A DNA stretch of 64,000 nucleotides, taken from Rhizobium aethiopicum. GTDB lineage: Bacteria > Pseudomonadota > Alphaproteobacteria > Rhizobiales > Rhizobiaceae. The DNA lies in NCBI RefSeq assembly GCF_014197535.1, contig NZ_JACIFV010000026.1, positions 1 through 64,000 on the forward strand, given 5' to 3'. The position numbers and the translations under genes are program-made. The notes beneath the pieces are model-generated. The model made no database searches, had not been told where the DNA came from, and worked only from the letters and a program-made list of their open reading frames with translations. Shown one piece after another: positions 12,533 to 20,926 of the stretch (within the stretch, counting starts at the first letter, position 1; every line of letters begins with the position of its first letter).

Positions 12533-12847
12533 TCAGGCGGTGAGCTTGAGGCCGGCGATACCGGCGACGATCAACGCGATGCAGGCAAGGCGGGAGACAC
12601 TTGCCCCATCACCAAGCAGCCAAATGCCGAGGAGCACGGCGCCGACCGTGCCGATGCCGGTCCAGACGGCGTAGGCGGTGCCGATCGGCAGATACTTCAC
12701 CGCCAGGCCGAGCAGGACGACGCTCACCACCATTGAAATGACGGTCAGCGCCGTCGGCAGCGGCCGCGTGAAACCCTCGGTGTATTTAAGGCCGATCGCC
12801 CAGCCACATTCGAAAAGACCAGCGAGAAATAGCAGAAACCAGGCCAT
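12533..12847 (-). CDS. sugE: Guanidinium exporter, small multidrug resistance family
   Basis: A 104-residue four-helix SMR transporter. The N-terminus MAWFLLFLAGLFECGWAIGLKY carries the essential membrane glutamate (residue 13) in the AGLFECGWA context that marks the SugE/Gdx branch, which exports guanidinium by proton antiport, and the middle VWTGIGTVGAVLLGI is also typical. The start at 12847 follows CAAGGAGAG. The upstream leader contains two hairpins with ACGR loops (12868-12919), which I read as a guanidine-II riboswitch; this fits a guanidinium exporter rather than a biocide pump. Confidence 0.93.
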   Translation of the reverse strand: MAWFLLFLAGLFECGWAIGLKYTEGFTRPLPTALTVISMVVSVVLLGLAVKYLPIGTAYAVWTGIGTVGAVLLGIWLLGDGASVSRLACIALIVAGIAGLKLTA

Positions 12848-12867
12848 ACGCCTCTCCTTGTTCAAGA

Positions 12868-12919
12868 GCGAGGCCGTCCCCGCGACGGTTGCATCCTCAG
12901 GACGCCGCAGTCGTCTGCG
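12868..12919 (-). ncRNA. Guanidine-II (mini-ykkC) riboswitch
   Basis: On the minus strand the leader has two stem-loops. P1: CGCAG-ACGA-CTGCG (12906-12919). P2: GCGGGG-ACGG-CCTCGC (12868-12883), all six pairs formed with one G-U. Both loops match ACGR, the conserved ligand-binding loop, and the linker is 22 nt, within the known range. The ribosome binding site CAAGGAGAG begins right after P2, 20 nt before the sugE start codon, which suits translational control. The exact identification rests on structure and on the downstream gene; no covariance search was run. Confidence 0.85.
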
Positions 12920-12925
12920 ATCGTG

Positions 12926-12956
12926 CTTATATCAGTGAGGGAACGGCCGTCTTCAA
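12926..12956 (-). promoter_or_regulatory. Candidate sugE promoter
   Basis: On the minus strand TTGAAG (12951-12956) and TATAAG (12926-12931) are 19 nt apart. The predicted start near 12919 coincides with the first base of riboswitch hairpin P1. The spacing is longer than ideal. Confidence 0.45.
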
Positions 12957-13012
12957 GGTAGGAATCGGCATGGCCGCCATTCCACCCGTTTCTTGCTGGC
13001 TTGCGGAGGAGA

Positions 13013-13480
13013 TCATGACTGGCGGTCGGCCTCGGCGGAAAAGTTCTTGGCGCGGCGGCAGAGGCGGTCGAAGGTTTCGAGGAAACGCGAGCGGTCTTTC
13101 GGGCTGAAGGCGGCGTTGTAGCCCTTGCTTTCGCCGGTTTCGCGCAAATGCGCGCCAAGATCACGCATGGCGCTCGCCATGCCGATATTGCTCTCGTCGA
13201 AGACACGTCCGGTCGGACCGCTGACGAAAGCGCCGGTCGCGACGCAGCGCACGGCGAGCGGCACGTCGGCAGTAACGACGACGTCGCCCGCGCCGGCGCG
13301 CTCGGCGATCCAGTTATCGGCGGCATCGAAGGCGTTGGAAACGATGACGTTGTGGATCATCGGATCGCGGGACGGGCGCAGGCCGGAATTGGCGACGAAG
13401 GTGACTTCGAGGCCGTGGCGTTCAGCAACCTTCAGGATTTCCGGCTTCACCGGGCAGGCATCGGCGTCGACATAGATCAT
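13013..13480 (-). CDS. YaiI/YqxD family protein (UPF0178, DUF188)
   Basis: A 155-residue protein. The N-terminus MIYVDADACPVKPEI and the segment VVVTADVPLA are the diagnostic acidic motifs of UPF0178, which has a PIN-like fold with clustered aspartates. A nuclease role has been suggested for the fold but not proven for this family. It lies 10 nt before the downstream end of the GNAT gene on the same strand, so it may share the transcript of adhC and the acetyltransferase. Confidence 0.92.
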   Translation of the reverse strand: MIYVDADACPVKPEILKVAERHGLEVTFVANSGLRPSRDPMIHNVIVSNAFDAADNWIAERAGAGDVVVTADVPLAVRCVATGAFVSGPTGRVFDESNIGMASAMRDLGAHLRETGESKGYNAAFSPKDRSRFLETFDRLCRRAKNFSAEADRQS

Positions 13481-13490
13481 GGCGATATCC

Positions 13491-13967
13491 TCATGCCGAT
13501 TGGGTGGCCGGCTGTCTGATCATATCGATATGGGGAATGCCGTCTTCCAGATATTCCTGCGACGTCCCGACAAAGCCGAAGGATTCATAGAAGCGGCGCA
13601 GATGGGCCTGCGCCGACAAGGCGATCGGATTGGCAGGATAAAGCCGCTCACAGGCGGTGATCGATTCGCGCATTAATGCATCGCCCAGACGTTTGCCGCG
13701 ATGGGCAGGCGAGACGACGACGCGGCCGATCTTTGACGGGTCCTGTGGCGCATGTGGTTTCAGTATCCGCACCGCCGCCAGGAGGTCACCGCCCTCCAGC
13801 AGTCTGAGATGCAGGGCATCGATGTCCTTGCCGTCGAGTTCCGGATAGGGACAGTTCTGCTCGACGACGAAGACATCGACACGCATTCGAAGGAGATCGT
13901 AGAGCTCCCGCGCGGGGAGCTCATCGAAATGCCTGAGATCGACCTGGTAGTTGGCTGCCGCCATCAA
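13491..13967 (-). CDS. GNAT-family N-acetyltransferase, ElaA-like
   Basis: A 158-residue acetyltransferase resembling ElaA. Features are RMRVDVFVVEQNCPYPELDGKD near residue 27, the acetyl-CoA loop VVSPAHRGKRLGDAL around residue 85 and FYESFGFVG near the end. The start overlaps the stop of the formaldehyde dehydrogenase gene by 4 nt, indicating translational coupling. The substrate is unknown. A start one codon later is also possible (MAAANYQ). Confidence 0.88.
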   Translation of the reverse strand: MMAAANYQVDLRHFDELPARELYDLLRMRVDVFVVEQNCPYPELDGKDIDALHLRLLEGGDLLAAVRILKPHAPQDPSKIGRVVVSPAHRGKRLGDALMRESITACERLYPANPIALSAQAHLRRFYESFGFVGTSQEYLEDGIPHIDMIRQPATQSA

Positions 13968-15091
13968 TAGATCACCACGCCGCGGATGCTTTCGCCCTTG
14001 TGCATCAGGTCGAAGCCCTTGTTGATGTCTTCGAGCGGCATGGTGTGGGTGATCATCGGATCAATCTGGATCTTGCCCTGCATGTACCAGTCGACGATCT
14101 TCGGCACGTCGGTGCGGCCGCGCGCGCCGCCGAAGGCGGTGCCCATCCAGTTGCGGCCGGTGACCAGCTGGAACGGCCGCGTCGAGATTTCCTGGCCGGC
14201 GCCGGCCACGCCGATGATGACCGATTTGCCCCAGCCGCGATGCGAAGCTTCCAGCGCCTGGCGCATCACCTTCGTGTTGCCGGTGCAGTCGAAGGTGTAG
14301 TCGGCGCCGCCGATCAGGTCGCCATTGCGCTTGGTCATGTTGACCAGATAGGGAACGATGTCGTCGCCGACCTCTTTCGGGTTGACGAAATGCGTCATGC
14401 CGAACTTCTCGCCCCAGGCCTTGCGATCCGGGTTGATATCGACGCCGATGATCATGTCGGCGCCGGCCAGGCGCAGCCCCTGCAAGACGTTCAGGCCGAT
14501 GCCGCCGAGACCGAAGACGATCGCCGTCGATCCGATCTCCACCTTGGCGGTGTTGATGACGGCGCCGATGCCTGTGGTGACGCCGCAGCCGATGTAGCAG
14601 ACCTTGTCGAAGGGCGCGTCGGGATTGATCTTGGCGAGCGCGATCTCCGGCAGCACCGTGTAATTGGAAAAGGTCGAGCAGCCCATATAGTGATGGATCT
14701 TGTCCTTGCCGATCGAGAAGCGCGAGGTGCCGTCCGGCATCACGCCTTGGCCCTGGGTTGATCGAATCGAGGTGCAGAGATTGGTCTTGCGCGACGTGCA
14801 GGAATAACACTCGCGGCATTCCGGCGTATAAAGCGGAATGACATGGTCGCCCTTCTTGACCGAGGTCACACCCGGACCGACATCGACGACGATGCCGGCG
14901 CCCTCATGGCCGAGGATGGCCGGAAACAGGCCTTCCGGATCGGCGCCCGACAGGGTGAAATCGTCGGTATGGCAGATGCCGGTCGCCTTGACTTCCACCA
15001 GTACTTCGCCGGCCTTCGGCCCGTCGAGCTGCACGGTCATCACTTCAAGCGGCTTTCCGGCCTGAACGGCTACGGCGGCGCGAACGTCCAT
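13964..15091 (-). CDS. adhC: S-(hydroxymethyl)glutathione dehydrogenase, class III alcohol dehydrogenase
   Basis: Zinc- and NAD-dependent enzyme of 375 residues that oxidises S-hydroxymethylglutathione formed from formaldehyde; it can also reduce S-nitrosoglutathione. The catalytic zinc set is visible in GICHTDDFTLSG, GHEGAGIV and the later CGVTTGIGAV; the structural zinc cysteines are in PECRECYSC and KTNLC. The dinucleotide fold GLGGIGLNV lies near residue 200. A ribosome site AGGAGA precedes the ATG. The gene heads a run with the GNAT and YaiI genes. Confidence 0.96.
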   Translation of the reverse strand: MDVRAAVAVQAGKPLEVMTVQLDGPKAGEVLVEVKATGICHTDDFTLSGADPEGLFPAILGHEGAGIVVDVGPGVTSVKKGDHVIPLYTPECRECYSCTSRKTNLCTSIRSTQGQGVMPDGTSRFSIGKDKIHHYMGCSTFSNYTVLPEIALAKINPDAPFDKVCYIGCGVTTGIGAVINTAKVEIGSTAIVFGLGGIGLNVLQGLRLAGADMIIGVDINPDRKAWGEKFGMTHFVNPKEVGDDIVPYLVNMTKRNGDLIGGADYTFDCTGNTKVMRQALEASHRGWGKSVIIGVAGAGQEISTRPFQLVTGRNWMGTAFGGARGRTDVPKIVDWYMQGKIQIDPMITHTMPLEDINKGFDLMHKGESIRGVVIY

Positions 15092-15166
15092 CTTCCTATC
15101 TCCTGCTGATTTGTCGGTGCCGAACTGCTTGTATCGGCCAAGCTTGACATGGCCGGCGAGCCGGGC

Positions 15167-17176
15167 TCAAGCGAATTCCATGATAACAGCGTCGACCGCC
15201 AGGCTTTCACCGGCGGCGGCGTTGATCTTCGAGACGACGAGATCGCGATCGGCGCGCAGGACGTTTTCCATCTTCATCGCCTCGACGATCGCCAGTGTTT
15301 CACCGGCCTTGACCTCCTGACCCTCGGCGACCGCGATGGACACGACGAGGCCGGGCATCGGGCAGAGCAGGAGCCTGGAGGTGTCCGGCGGTAGCTTCAC
15401 CGGCATCAGCCTGTCGAGTTCCGCATGGCGCGGCGAAAAGATCTTGGCGGTCACCGACAGTCCCTGCCAGTCGATGCGCAGGCCGTTGAGGACGGGACGG
15501 ATCTGCGCGGTGATATCCTGGTCGCCGACCCTGCCGCTCCAGACCGGATCACCCGGTCTCCAATCGGTGACAATACTCCGACTTTCGCCCTCGATCTCCA
15601 TCTCCATATCGAAGGGAATGGTGACGAGGCCATCGAGCAACCTGACAGCGACGTAGCTGCCTTCTGTTTTGACCACCCAATGCTCCCGCAGCGTGGCCGA
15701 TGCGGCGCGCAGGCGATCGGCGAAACGTTCGCGGCGGCTCGCTTCGATGAGCGAGGCAGACAGCGCGATTGCGGCAAGCGTGGCTTCCTCCTGCCGGTCC
15801 GGCTTCATCGGCGCGAAGCCGTCAGGATACTCCTCGGCAATAAAGCCGGTGGAAAGCCGGCCCTCGCGCCAGCGTGGATGTTTCATCAGCGCCGACAGGA
15901 AGGGAACATTGTGCTCGATGCCGTCGACGACGAAGCCGTCCAGCGCCCTGCCCATGGCCTCGATCGCTTCGCTGCGCGTCGGCGCCCAGGTGCAAAGCTT
16001 GGCGATCATCGGGTCGTAATACATCGAGATCTCGGCGCCTTCGAAGACGCCGGTATCGTTGCGGACCACGACATTGCCGGTCCTGCCTTCCGCCGGCGGG
16101 CGGTAGCGCGTCAGGCGGCCGATCGAAGGCAGGAAGTTGCGGTATGGGTCTTCGGCATAGAGTCGGCTTTCGATCGCCCAGCCGTCGAGCCTGACAGCCT
16201 CCTGGCTGAAGCCAAGCGGCTCTCCCGCCGCGATGCGGATCATCTGCTCGACGAGATCAATGCCGGTGACGAGTTCGGTCACGGGATGCTCGACCTGCAG
16301 GCGGGTGTTCATTTCGAGGAAATAGAAATTGCGGTCGCGGTCGACGATGAATTCGACCGTGCCGGCGCTCTGGTAGTCGACGGCCTTCGCCAGCGCCACC
16401 GATTGTTCGCCCATGGCCTTGCGGGTCTTTTCGTCGAGGAAAGGTGAGGGTGCCTCTTCCGCGACCTTCTGGTTCCGCCGCTGGATCGAGCATTCCCGCT
16501 CGCCGAGATAGACGACGTTGCCATGCGCATCGGCGAGCACCTGGATCTCGACGTGACGCGGCTCGACGACGAACTTCTCGATGAAAACGCGATCGTCGCC
16601 GAAGGAACTCTTGGCCTCCGAGCGGGCGCGCTCGAAGCCGTCGCGCACCTCGGCTTCGTTCCAGGCAATGCGCATGCCCTTGCCGCCGCCACCGGCAGAC
16701 GCCTTGATCATGACGGGATAGCCAATCCCGCCAGCGATCGTTTCCGCATGCGCGGCATCCTCGATGATGCCGAGATGGCCGGGCACGGTGGAGACGCCGG
16801 CCGCATTGGCGAACTTCTTCGATTCGATTTTGTCGCCCATCGCCATAATGGCCTTAGGCTTCGGGCCGATGAAGACGATGCCCTGCTTTTCCAGCTCGGC
16901 GCAGAAAGAGGCGCGCTCGGAGAGAAATCCGTAACCGGGATGCACCGCCTCGGCACCGGTCGCCTTGCAGGCGGCGATGATCTTGTCGGCGACCAGATAG
17001 CTTTCCGACGCTGCGGCGGGACCTATGTGGACGGCCTCGTCGGCCATGTCGACATGCAGCGCATCCCGATCCGCGTCCGAATAGACCGCAACGGTCGAAA
17101 TGCCCATGCGGCGTGCGGTCTTAATCACGCGGCAGGCAATCTCGCCGCGATTCGCGATCAGGATTTTCTTGAACAT
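15167..17176 (-). CDS. pccA: Propionyl-CoA carboxylase, alpha subunit (biotin carboxylase plus carrier)
   Basis: A 669-residue biotin enzyme. The order is biotin carboxylase domain (about 1-450, with MFKKILIANRGEIACRV, the ATP loop GGGGKGM and QVEHPVTE), the BT linker domain, and a C-terminal carrier domain with the biotinylation motif EAMKMEN near residue 635. I choose 17176 rather than an upstream in-frame start, because the family begins MFKKILIANRG and a GGTGGAG site precedes it; the longer version would read through a palindrome. It partners PccB at 10.4-12.0 kb. Confidence 0.96.
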   Translation of the reverse strand: MFKKILIANRGEIACRVIKTARRMGISTVAVYSDADRDALHVDMADEAVHIGPAAASESYLVADKIIAACKATGAEAVHPGYGFLSERASFCAELEKQGIVFIGPKPKAIMAMGDKIESKKFANAAGVSTVPGHLGIIEDAAHAETIAGGIGYPVMIKASAGGGGKGMRIAWNEAEVRDGFERARSEAKSSFGDDRVFIEKFVVEPRHVEIQVLADAHGNVVYLGERECSIQRRNQKVAEEAPSPFLDEKTRKAMGEQSVALAKAVDYQSAGTVEFIVDRDRNFYFLEMNTRLQVEHPVTELVTGIDLVEQMIRIAAGEPLGFSQEAVRLDGWAIESRLYAEDPYRNFLPSIGRLTRYRPPAEGRTGNVVVRNDTGVFEGAEISMYYDPMIAKLCTWAPTRSEAIEAMGRALDGFVVDGIEHNVPFLSALMKHPRWREGRLSTGFIAEEYPDGFAPMKPDRQEEATLAAIALSASLIEASRRERFADRLRAASATLREHWVVKTEGSYVAVRLLDGLVTIPFDMEMEIEGESRSIVTDWRPGDPVWSGRVGDQDITAQIRPVLNGLRIDWQGLSVTAKIFSPRHAELDRLMPVKLPPDTSRLLLCPMPGLVVSIAVAEGQEVKAGETLAIVEAMKMENVLRADRDLVVSKINAAAGESLAVDAVIMEFA

Positions 17177-17195
17177 CGAGACTCCACCCAGAAAT

Positions 17196-17231
17196 GCGTT
17201 CCGGAGTTTTACGCATAAAACACCGGAACGC
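17196..17231. promoter_or_regulatory. 36-bp palindrome in the pccA leader
   Basis: Arms GCGTTCCGG (17196-17204) and CCGGAACGC (17223-17231) flank an inner, almost symmetrical TTTTACGCATAAAA. The element lies 20-55 bp upstream of the pccA start. It could be an operator for a dimeric regulator or a hairpin in the leader RNA; the sequence does not decide between them. Confidence 0.5.
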
Positions 17232-17283
17232 ACAATCGGCTTGGGGTCGGCGCGCGGGAGACGTGGGATTACGTCGCCGAATG

Positions 17284-17988
17284 TCAGGCGACGGCGGCTT
17301 CCGCGACGGATTCCTCGTCGACGATGCGCAGCCAGCGGCTGCGCCGCGGTTCCGCGCGATCGCGCAGCGTAACGGCGGCCATGATCCCAGCCCAGTGCGG
17401 ATGGTTGGCGCCCGGCAGCGTTGCCTGCTCGATCTGGTGGAGGACGCCATATTCGGCCGGCGACACGGCGATGACGCCGCCTGCGGCGATGCTTCTGAAG
17501 ATGCGCATCGCAAAATCGGCGTCCTGGCGTGTGATGTTCTTGCGGTCGACGGCGCGCGACAGATTATAGCCGCCGATGCCGTCGGTGATCGCCAGACGAA
17601 GTTGGTTGAGGGCAAGCGCCCTCAATTCACCCGGCACATCGGCCGAAATCTCCATGATGTGGAGAATGAGCTCGAGCTCCAGCGCCGAGTTGACGACGCC
17701 GTCGGTCGTGAACATGCGCATGATCCAGGCAACGTTGATTTCATCAAGCGAGCCCTGCGGATAAGTGTAATGGACTATGAAGCCGGCGATCTGCTCCACG
17801 AAGAAAGCGTTCCACTCGGCACATTTTTCGGGACAGGAATTGTTGAGCGCCAACATTGCAACGACATCCTGGGATGTCCGGATCCCCTCCGGAAAGGCAT
17901 GTTTGCGCAGCAGTACGATATCTTCGGCCGTCAGCCGATGCTTACCGGCCACGACACAGGCCGGAAAAGCGAGACGGAATTCGCTCAT
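17284..17988 (-). CDS. Conserved hypothetical protein, 234 residues
   Basis: A soluble, mostly helical protein beginning MSEFRLAFPACVVAGKH. I do not recognise a domain. It has cysteines at PACVV and SCPEKC, no signal peptide and no membrane segment. It lies directly upstream of pccA on the same strand, separated by 107 nt that include the 36-bp palindrome, so it probably has its own transcript. Composition matches the neighbours, which argues against recent transfer. Confidence 0.7.
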   Translation of the reverse strand: MSEFRLAFPACVVAGKHRLTAEDIVLLRKHAFPEGIRTSQDVVAMLALNNSCPEKCAEWNAFFVEQIAGFIVHYTYPQGSLDEINVAWIMRMFTTDGVVNSALELELILHIMEISADVPGELRALALNQLRLAITDGIGGYNLSRAVDRKNITRQDADFAMRIFRSIAAGGVIAVSPAEYGVLHQIEQATLPGANHPHWAGIMAAVTLRDRAEPRRSRWLRIVDEESVAEAAVA

Positions 17989-18085
17989 GTTTTAACTCCA
18001 GGCTTCATCATGAAGCCGGAGACAGTTTTACCGTTCGCGAATTGACGATCCCTCAAGAAGGGGAGTTAACCGCCTGCTGCGCGAG

Positions 18086-19002
18086 TCACGAAGATTTTAG
18101 CGATCGCGCCTGCAGCCGCTCTCGCCAGATGATGAAAAGGCCGGATGCGACGATGATGAAAATGCCGATCCATTTGGAGAAATTCGGGAAATCATTGAAC
18201 AGAGCATAGCCGAGCACGGTGGCCGAGATGATCTCGAAATATTGGAACGGGGCAAGCAGCGACAGCGGTGCAAGCCGGAACGCTCGCACTACCAGCATAT
18301 GCGCATATCCGGAGATCGAGCCGAGGGCGAGAAGCAGCGCAAGGCCGAGGCCGGAGGAGGGCAGGGAAATGGCGAAATCCCCATTGCCGGCGCTGCCGCC
18401 GACGAGAAGGGCGGCCGCCATGAAGATCGTTCCGCCGATGCCGGCCATCGTCTGCATGGTGAGCGGCGAATCGGCCTCGCCGATCGCGCGATTGAGGAAA
18501 AGATAGAGCGAGAAGAGAAAGGCGCAGGCTACCGGCAGCAGCGCCTTCAGGCCGAAAACCTCGTAACTCGGCTGGATGACGATCATCGCGCCACCGAAAC
18601 CGACCACGATTGCCATCCAGCGCCGCCAGCCGACTTTCTCCCTGAGAAACAGGGCTGACATGGCGGTCAGCATGAAGGGCTCGACGAAATAGATGGCAAA
18701 GACGTCGGCAAGCGGCATGTATTTAACGGCGACGAAGAACAGTAGGCTCGCCGCCCCATGCAGCACGCCGCGCAGCAGATTCATCCACGGCCGCCTTGCG
18801 GAAAGCGCCTTGCGTCCAAAAACGGCAAAGAGAATCGGCAGGGTGCAGGCGATCTGGAAGAAGAAGCGGTAGAAGGTGACCTGACCCGGCGACATCGATT
18901 CGATGCCATGTATTTGGCGATGGCATCCATGATCGGCAGGATGAACATGGCGCCGGACATGATGGCCATGCCCTGCAGGGAATCTTGATGGGGCTTTGAC
19001 AT
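18086..19002 (-). pseudogene. EamA/DMT-family permease, apparently frameshifted near residue 34
   Basis: The gene encodes a ten-helix DMT-family permease, but the reading frame breaks. The natural N-terminus (MSKPHQDSLQGMAIMSGA, with the first membrane helix and MDAIAKYMA) is in one frame from 19002, while the rest (IESMSPGQVTFYRFFFQ onward, to the stop at 18086) is in the next frame. The junction is at about 18900-18906; loss of one base would explain it. Reading the downstream frame alone gives a His/Arg-rich non-membrane N-terminus that looks artefactual. It is either a real inactivating mutation or a sequencing error. The substrate is unknown. Confidence 0.75.
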
Positions 19003-19082
19003 GGCTGCCGATTCTCGTGGGAACGGCGTCCATCAATCACGGGAAAGCCGGGCAAATCAAGCCCGTGAAACCGCGCAGGCGG

Positions 19083-19802
19083 TCAGAGATCATTGGCCGT
19101 TTCACCGAAAACCGTCTCGAACGCGGCGCGCAGCCGGATGTCGACATCCGCCATCATGACGGGAAGGCCGAGATCGACGAGGCTGGTGACGCCATAGGCC
19201 GATATCCCGCAGGGCACGATGCCGCTGAAATGATCGAGATCGGGATCGACGTTGAGCGACAGGCCGTGGAAGGTCACCCATTTGCGCAGCCGGATGCCGA
19301 GGGCGGCGATCTTGTCTTCAGCCATCGTGCCGTCTGGCAGCAACGGCTTTTCCGGGCGGCGGACCCAGACGCCGACGCGATCCTCGCGCCGCTCGCCGCG
19401 CACGTTCATCATGTCGAGCGTGCGGATGACGACCTCCTCGAGAGCGGCGACAAAGGCGCGTACGTCCTGGCGCCTGCGCTTCAGGTCGAGCATGACATAG
19501 GCGACGCGCTGGCCGGGTCCGTGATAGGTATATTCACCGCCACGTCCGGTCGCAAAGACCGGAAAGCGATCCGGCTGGACGAGGTCGCCCGCATTGGCAC
19601 TGGTGCCGGCGGTATAGAGCGGCGGATGCTCGACGAGCCAGACAAGTTCGTCGCCGCCTTCTCCGATCGCCGCCACCTCGCGCTCCATCGTCTCCACCGC
19701 CGCCTCATAGGCAACGAGTCCATCGGCGATACGCCAGCGCACCGGCCGCGTACCGAGTTTCGGGAGCATGGAGAATTCGAGATCGGTGCGAAGCATGGCC
19801 AT
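19083..19802 (-). CDS. lipB: Octanoyl-[acyl-carrier-protein]:protein octanoyltransferase
   Basis: Transfers octanoyl from ACP to lipoyl domains, the first step of lipoate synthesis. The 239-residue protein has RGGEYTYHGPGQ near residue 80, the catalytic lysine in EDKIAALGIRLRKW, TFHGLSLNV, and the catalytic cysteine in IVPCGI near residue 188. It supplies the cofactor for GcvH in this window and for the 2-oxoacid dehydrogenases elsewhere. The gene appears monocistronic. Confidence 0.97.
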   Translation of the reverse strand: MAMLRTDLEFSMLPKLGTRPVRWRIADGLVAYEAAVETMEREVAAIGEGGDELVWLVEHPPLYTAGTSANAGDLVQPDRFPVFATGRGGEYTYHGPGQRVAYVMLDLKRRRQDVRAFVAALEEVVIRTLDMMNVRGERREDRVGVWVRRPEKPLLPDGTMAEDKIAALGIRLRKWVTFHGLSLNVDPDLDHFSGIVPCGISAYGVTSLVDLGLPVMMADVDIRLRAAFETVFGETANDL

Positions 19803-19984
19803 TCCTTGCCGCCTGTCCCAAATGCCTGACGAAATAGGGGCGGCAGGAGACCTATATGGACCCGTTTTCCGGCCAATTCAAATGCCGTGAAAGGTTTTCA
19901 AAAAAACTGTCATATCGCCCTTGTGCACCCCAAATGCTTTTGCTACATGCTGCCCCGCCGACGCAAATCGGCACCTACCACGAT

Positions 19985-20069
19985 GCGGTCGTGGCGGAAT
20001 TGGTAGACGCGCAGCGTTGAGGTCGCTGTGGGGCAACCCGTGGAAGTTCGAGTCTTCTCGACCGCACCA
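19985..20069 (+). tRNA. tRNA-Leu(GAG)
   Basis: An 85-nt class II tRNA with acceptor stem GCGGTCG (19985-19991) and CGACCGC (20059-20065), discriminator A and encoded CCA. The D-arm contains TTGGTAGAC, the anticodon stem-loop is CAGCG-TTGAGGT-CGCTG with anticodon GAG (leucine CTC/CTT codons), a long variable arm follows, and the T-loop is GTTCGAGTC. It is followed by an intrinsic terminator. Confidence 0.97.
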
Positions 20070-20077
20070 AGTTATTA

Positions 20078-20116
20078 AAAAACCCTCGTGACCTTTTGGT
20101 TCCACGAGGTTTTTTT
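20078..20116 (+). terminator. Intrinsic terminator of tRNA-Leu
   Basis: Stem CCTCGTG (20084-20090) and CACGAGG (20103-20109), followed by seven T residues. It ends the tRNA transcript 15 nt after the CCA. Confidence 0.9.
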
Positions 20117-20206
20117 ATGTCTTCATTTTCCCAGATATACGTGAGAGTGCCGCGACGCAGGAACTCAGCGGGTCCCCGGCTACAGCCCGGGACAGCTGAA
20201 CAGAAA

Positions 20207-20228
20207 AAAGGGCCGGCTACGGCCCTTT
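20207..20228 (-). terminator. Intrinsic terminator of the small repeat protein gene
   Basis: AAAGGGCC (20207-20214) and GGCCCTTT (20221-20228) form the stem. On the minus strand the downstream arm runs into TTTTTT, as expected for the gene ending at 20254. Confidence 0.85.
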
Positions 20229-20253
20229 CGTTCCGATCGCGTGTTATGGCCGA

Positions 20254-20622
20254 TCAATGCATTGCGCGGCAGGCTTCGGTGCGCGAAGCGCCGCTGTCGG
20301 CACCTTTGGTATGGGAGCCGCTCGGGCCGACCATGCTGTGGCACGGGGGCAGGGGCTTGATGCTTGCGGTCGCGGTCTTGTCGACCGCGGGGGCTGCCAT
20401 GGCCGTCGGCGCGAAACCGTCGCTGTCATTGGTATAGTCGCTGGAATAGGCCGGAGCCTTGTGGTTGTTGCTGTAGTGCACCGGGGCAGGCTGCGCCATC
20501 TTAGAGGGCGCGAAACCATCGCTGTCGTTGGTATAATCGTCGGAATAAGTCGGCTGAGCGAAGGCCGCGCCGGCAAGGCTGACGGCAAACAGGGACGCGG
20601 CGAGGGCAAATCTGATGCGCAT
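20254..20622 (-). CDS. Small secreted protein with two YTNDSDGFAP repeats
   Basis: A 122-residue exported protein. The signal peptide MRIRFALAASLFAVSLAGAAFA is followed by two copies of a module: YSDDYTNDSDGFAPSKMA and YSSDYTNDSDGFAPTAMA, 33 residues apart. The repeat is rich in Asp, Asn and Ser, which could bind cations such as calcium, but this is conjecture. Two cysteines lie in the C-terminal third (PPCHSM, TEACRAM). The DNA copies at 20408-20450 and 20507-20549 are closely similar, so they look like an internal duplication. GAGGAGAAG precedes the ATG. I recognise no family. Confidence 0.8.
   Translation of the reverse strand: MRIRFALAASLFAVSLAGAAFAQPTYSDDYTNDSDGFAPSKMAQPAPVHYSNNHKAPAYSSDYTNDSDGFAPTAMAAPAVDKTATASIKPLPPCHSMVGPSGSHTKGADSGASRTEACRAMH
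20408..20549 (-). repeat. Direct repeat pair coding for the YTNDSDGFAP modules
   Basis: Two units of about 43 nt start at 20408 and 20507 and differ at only a few positions. They encode DYTNDSDGFAP twice in the secreted protein. Spacing is 99 nt, exactly 33 codons, so the frame is kept. Confidence 0.85.
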
Positions 20623-20926
20623 GGTTCTTCTCCTCAATCTGTTGTTGCATTCAACAACATAAACCATCCCCGGCGGATAAGATTTCGCGCGCCAATTGCG
20701 GCAATATTGTGAACGGAAAGCGATCGCTTCATTGCCTTTTGTTCAAATGAAATCACGGTGTTGTCAACGAAAGTGACGTTTCCGTTACGGCAACCGCCGC
20801 ACAAAATGAACGGCAGACTGCCTGCTCCTGCTGCAATCGGAAATTGTTAACTTTTGGTAATGTGAGGCAAGACCGGACGGGAGGCGGCGCCGCCTCCCTT
20901 CGATGATAACTGTCGGGCGTCATGGA
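20623..20926. other. Intergenic region with two palindromes
   Basis: About 300 nt between two minus-strand genes, with no coding sequence I can support. TGTTGTTG (20640-20647) and CAACAACA (20652-20659) form an inverted repeat just upstream of the repeat-protein gene. A perfect 20-bp palindrome, GGGAGGCGGC and its complement at 20879-20898, lies 28 nt after the BON gene and could be its terminator, though it lacks a U-run. Confidence 0.5.

Noticed and set aside
17194..18045. 283-codon plus-strand frame opposite the hypothetical gene upstream of pccA
   Set aside because: Antisense composition; begins inside the 36-bp palindrome, which explains its apparent similarity to the pccA upstream extension.
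19878..20105. 75-residue frame containing DSNFHGLPHSDLN
   Set aside because: This is the reverse complement of tRNA-Leu, a well-known spurious protein in annotation.
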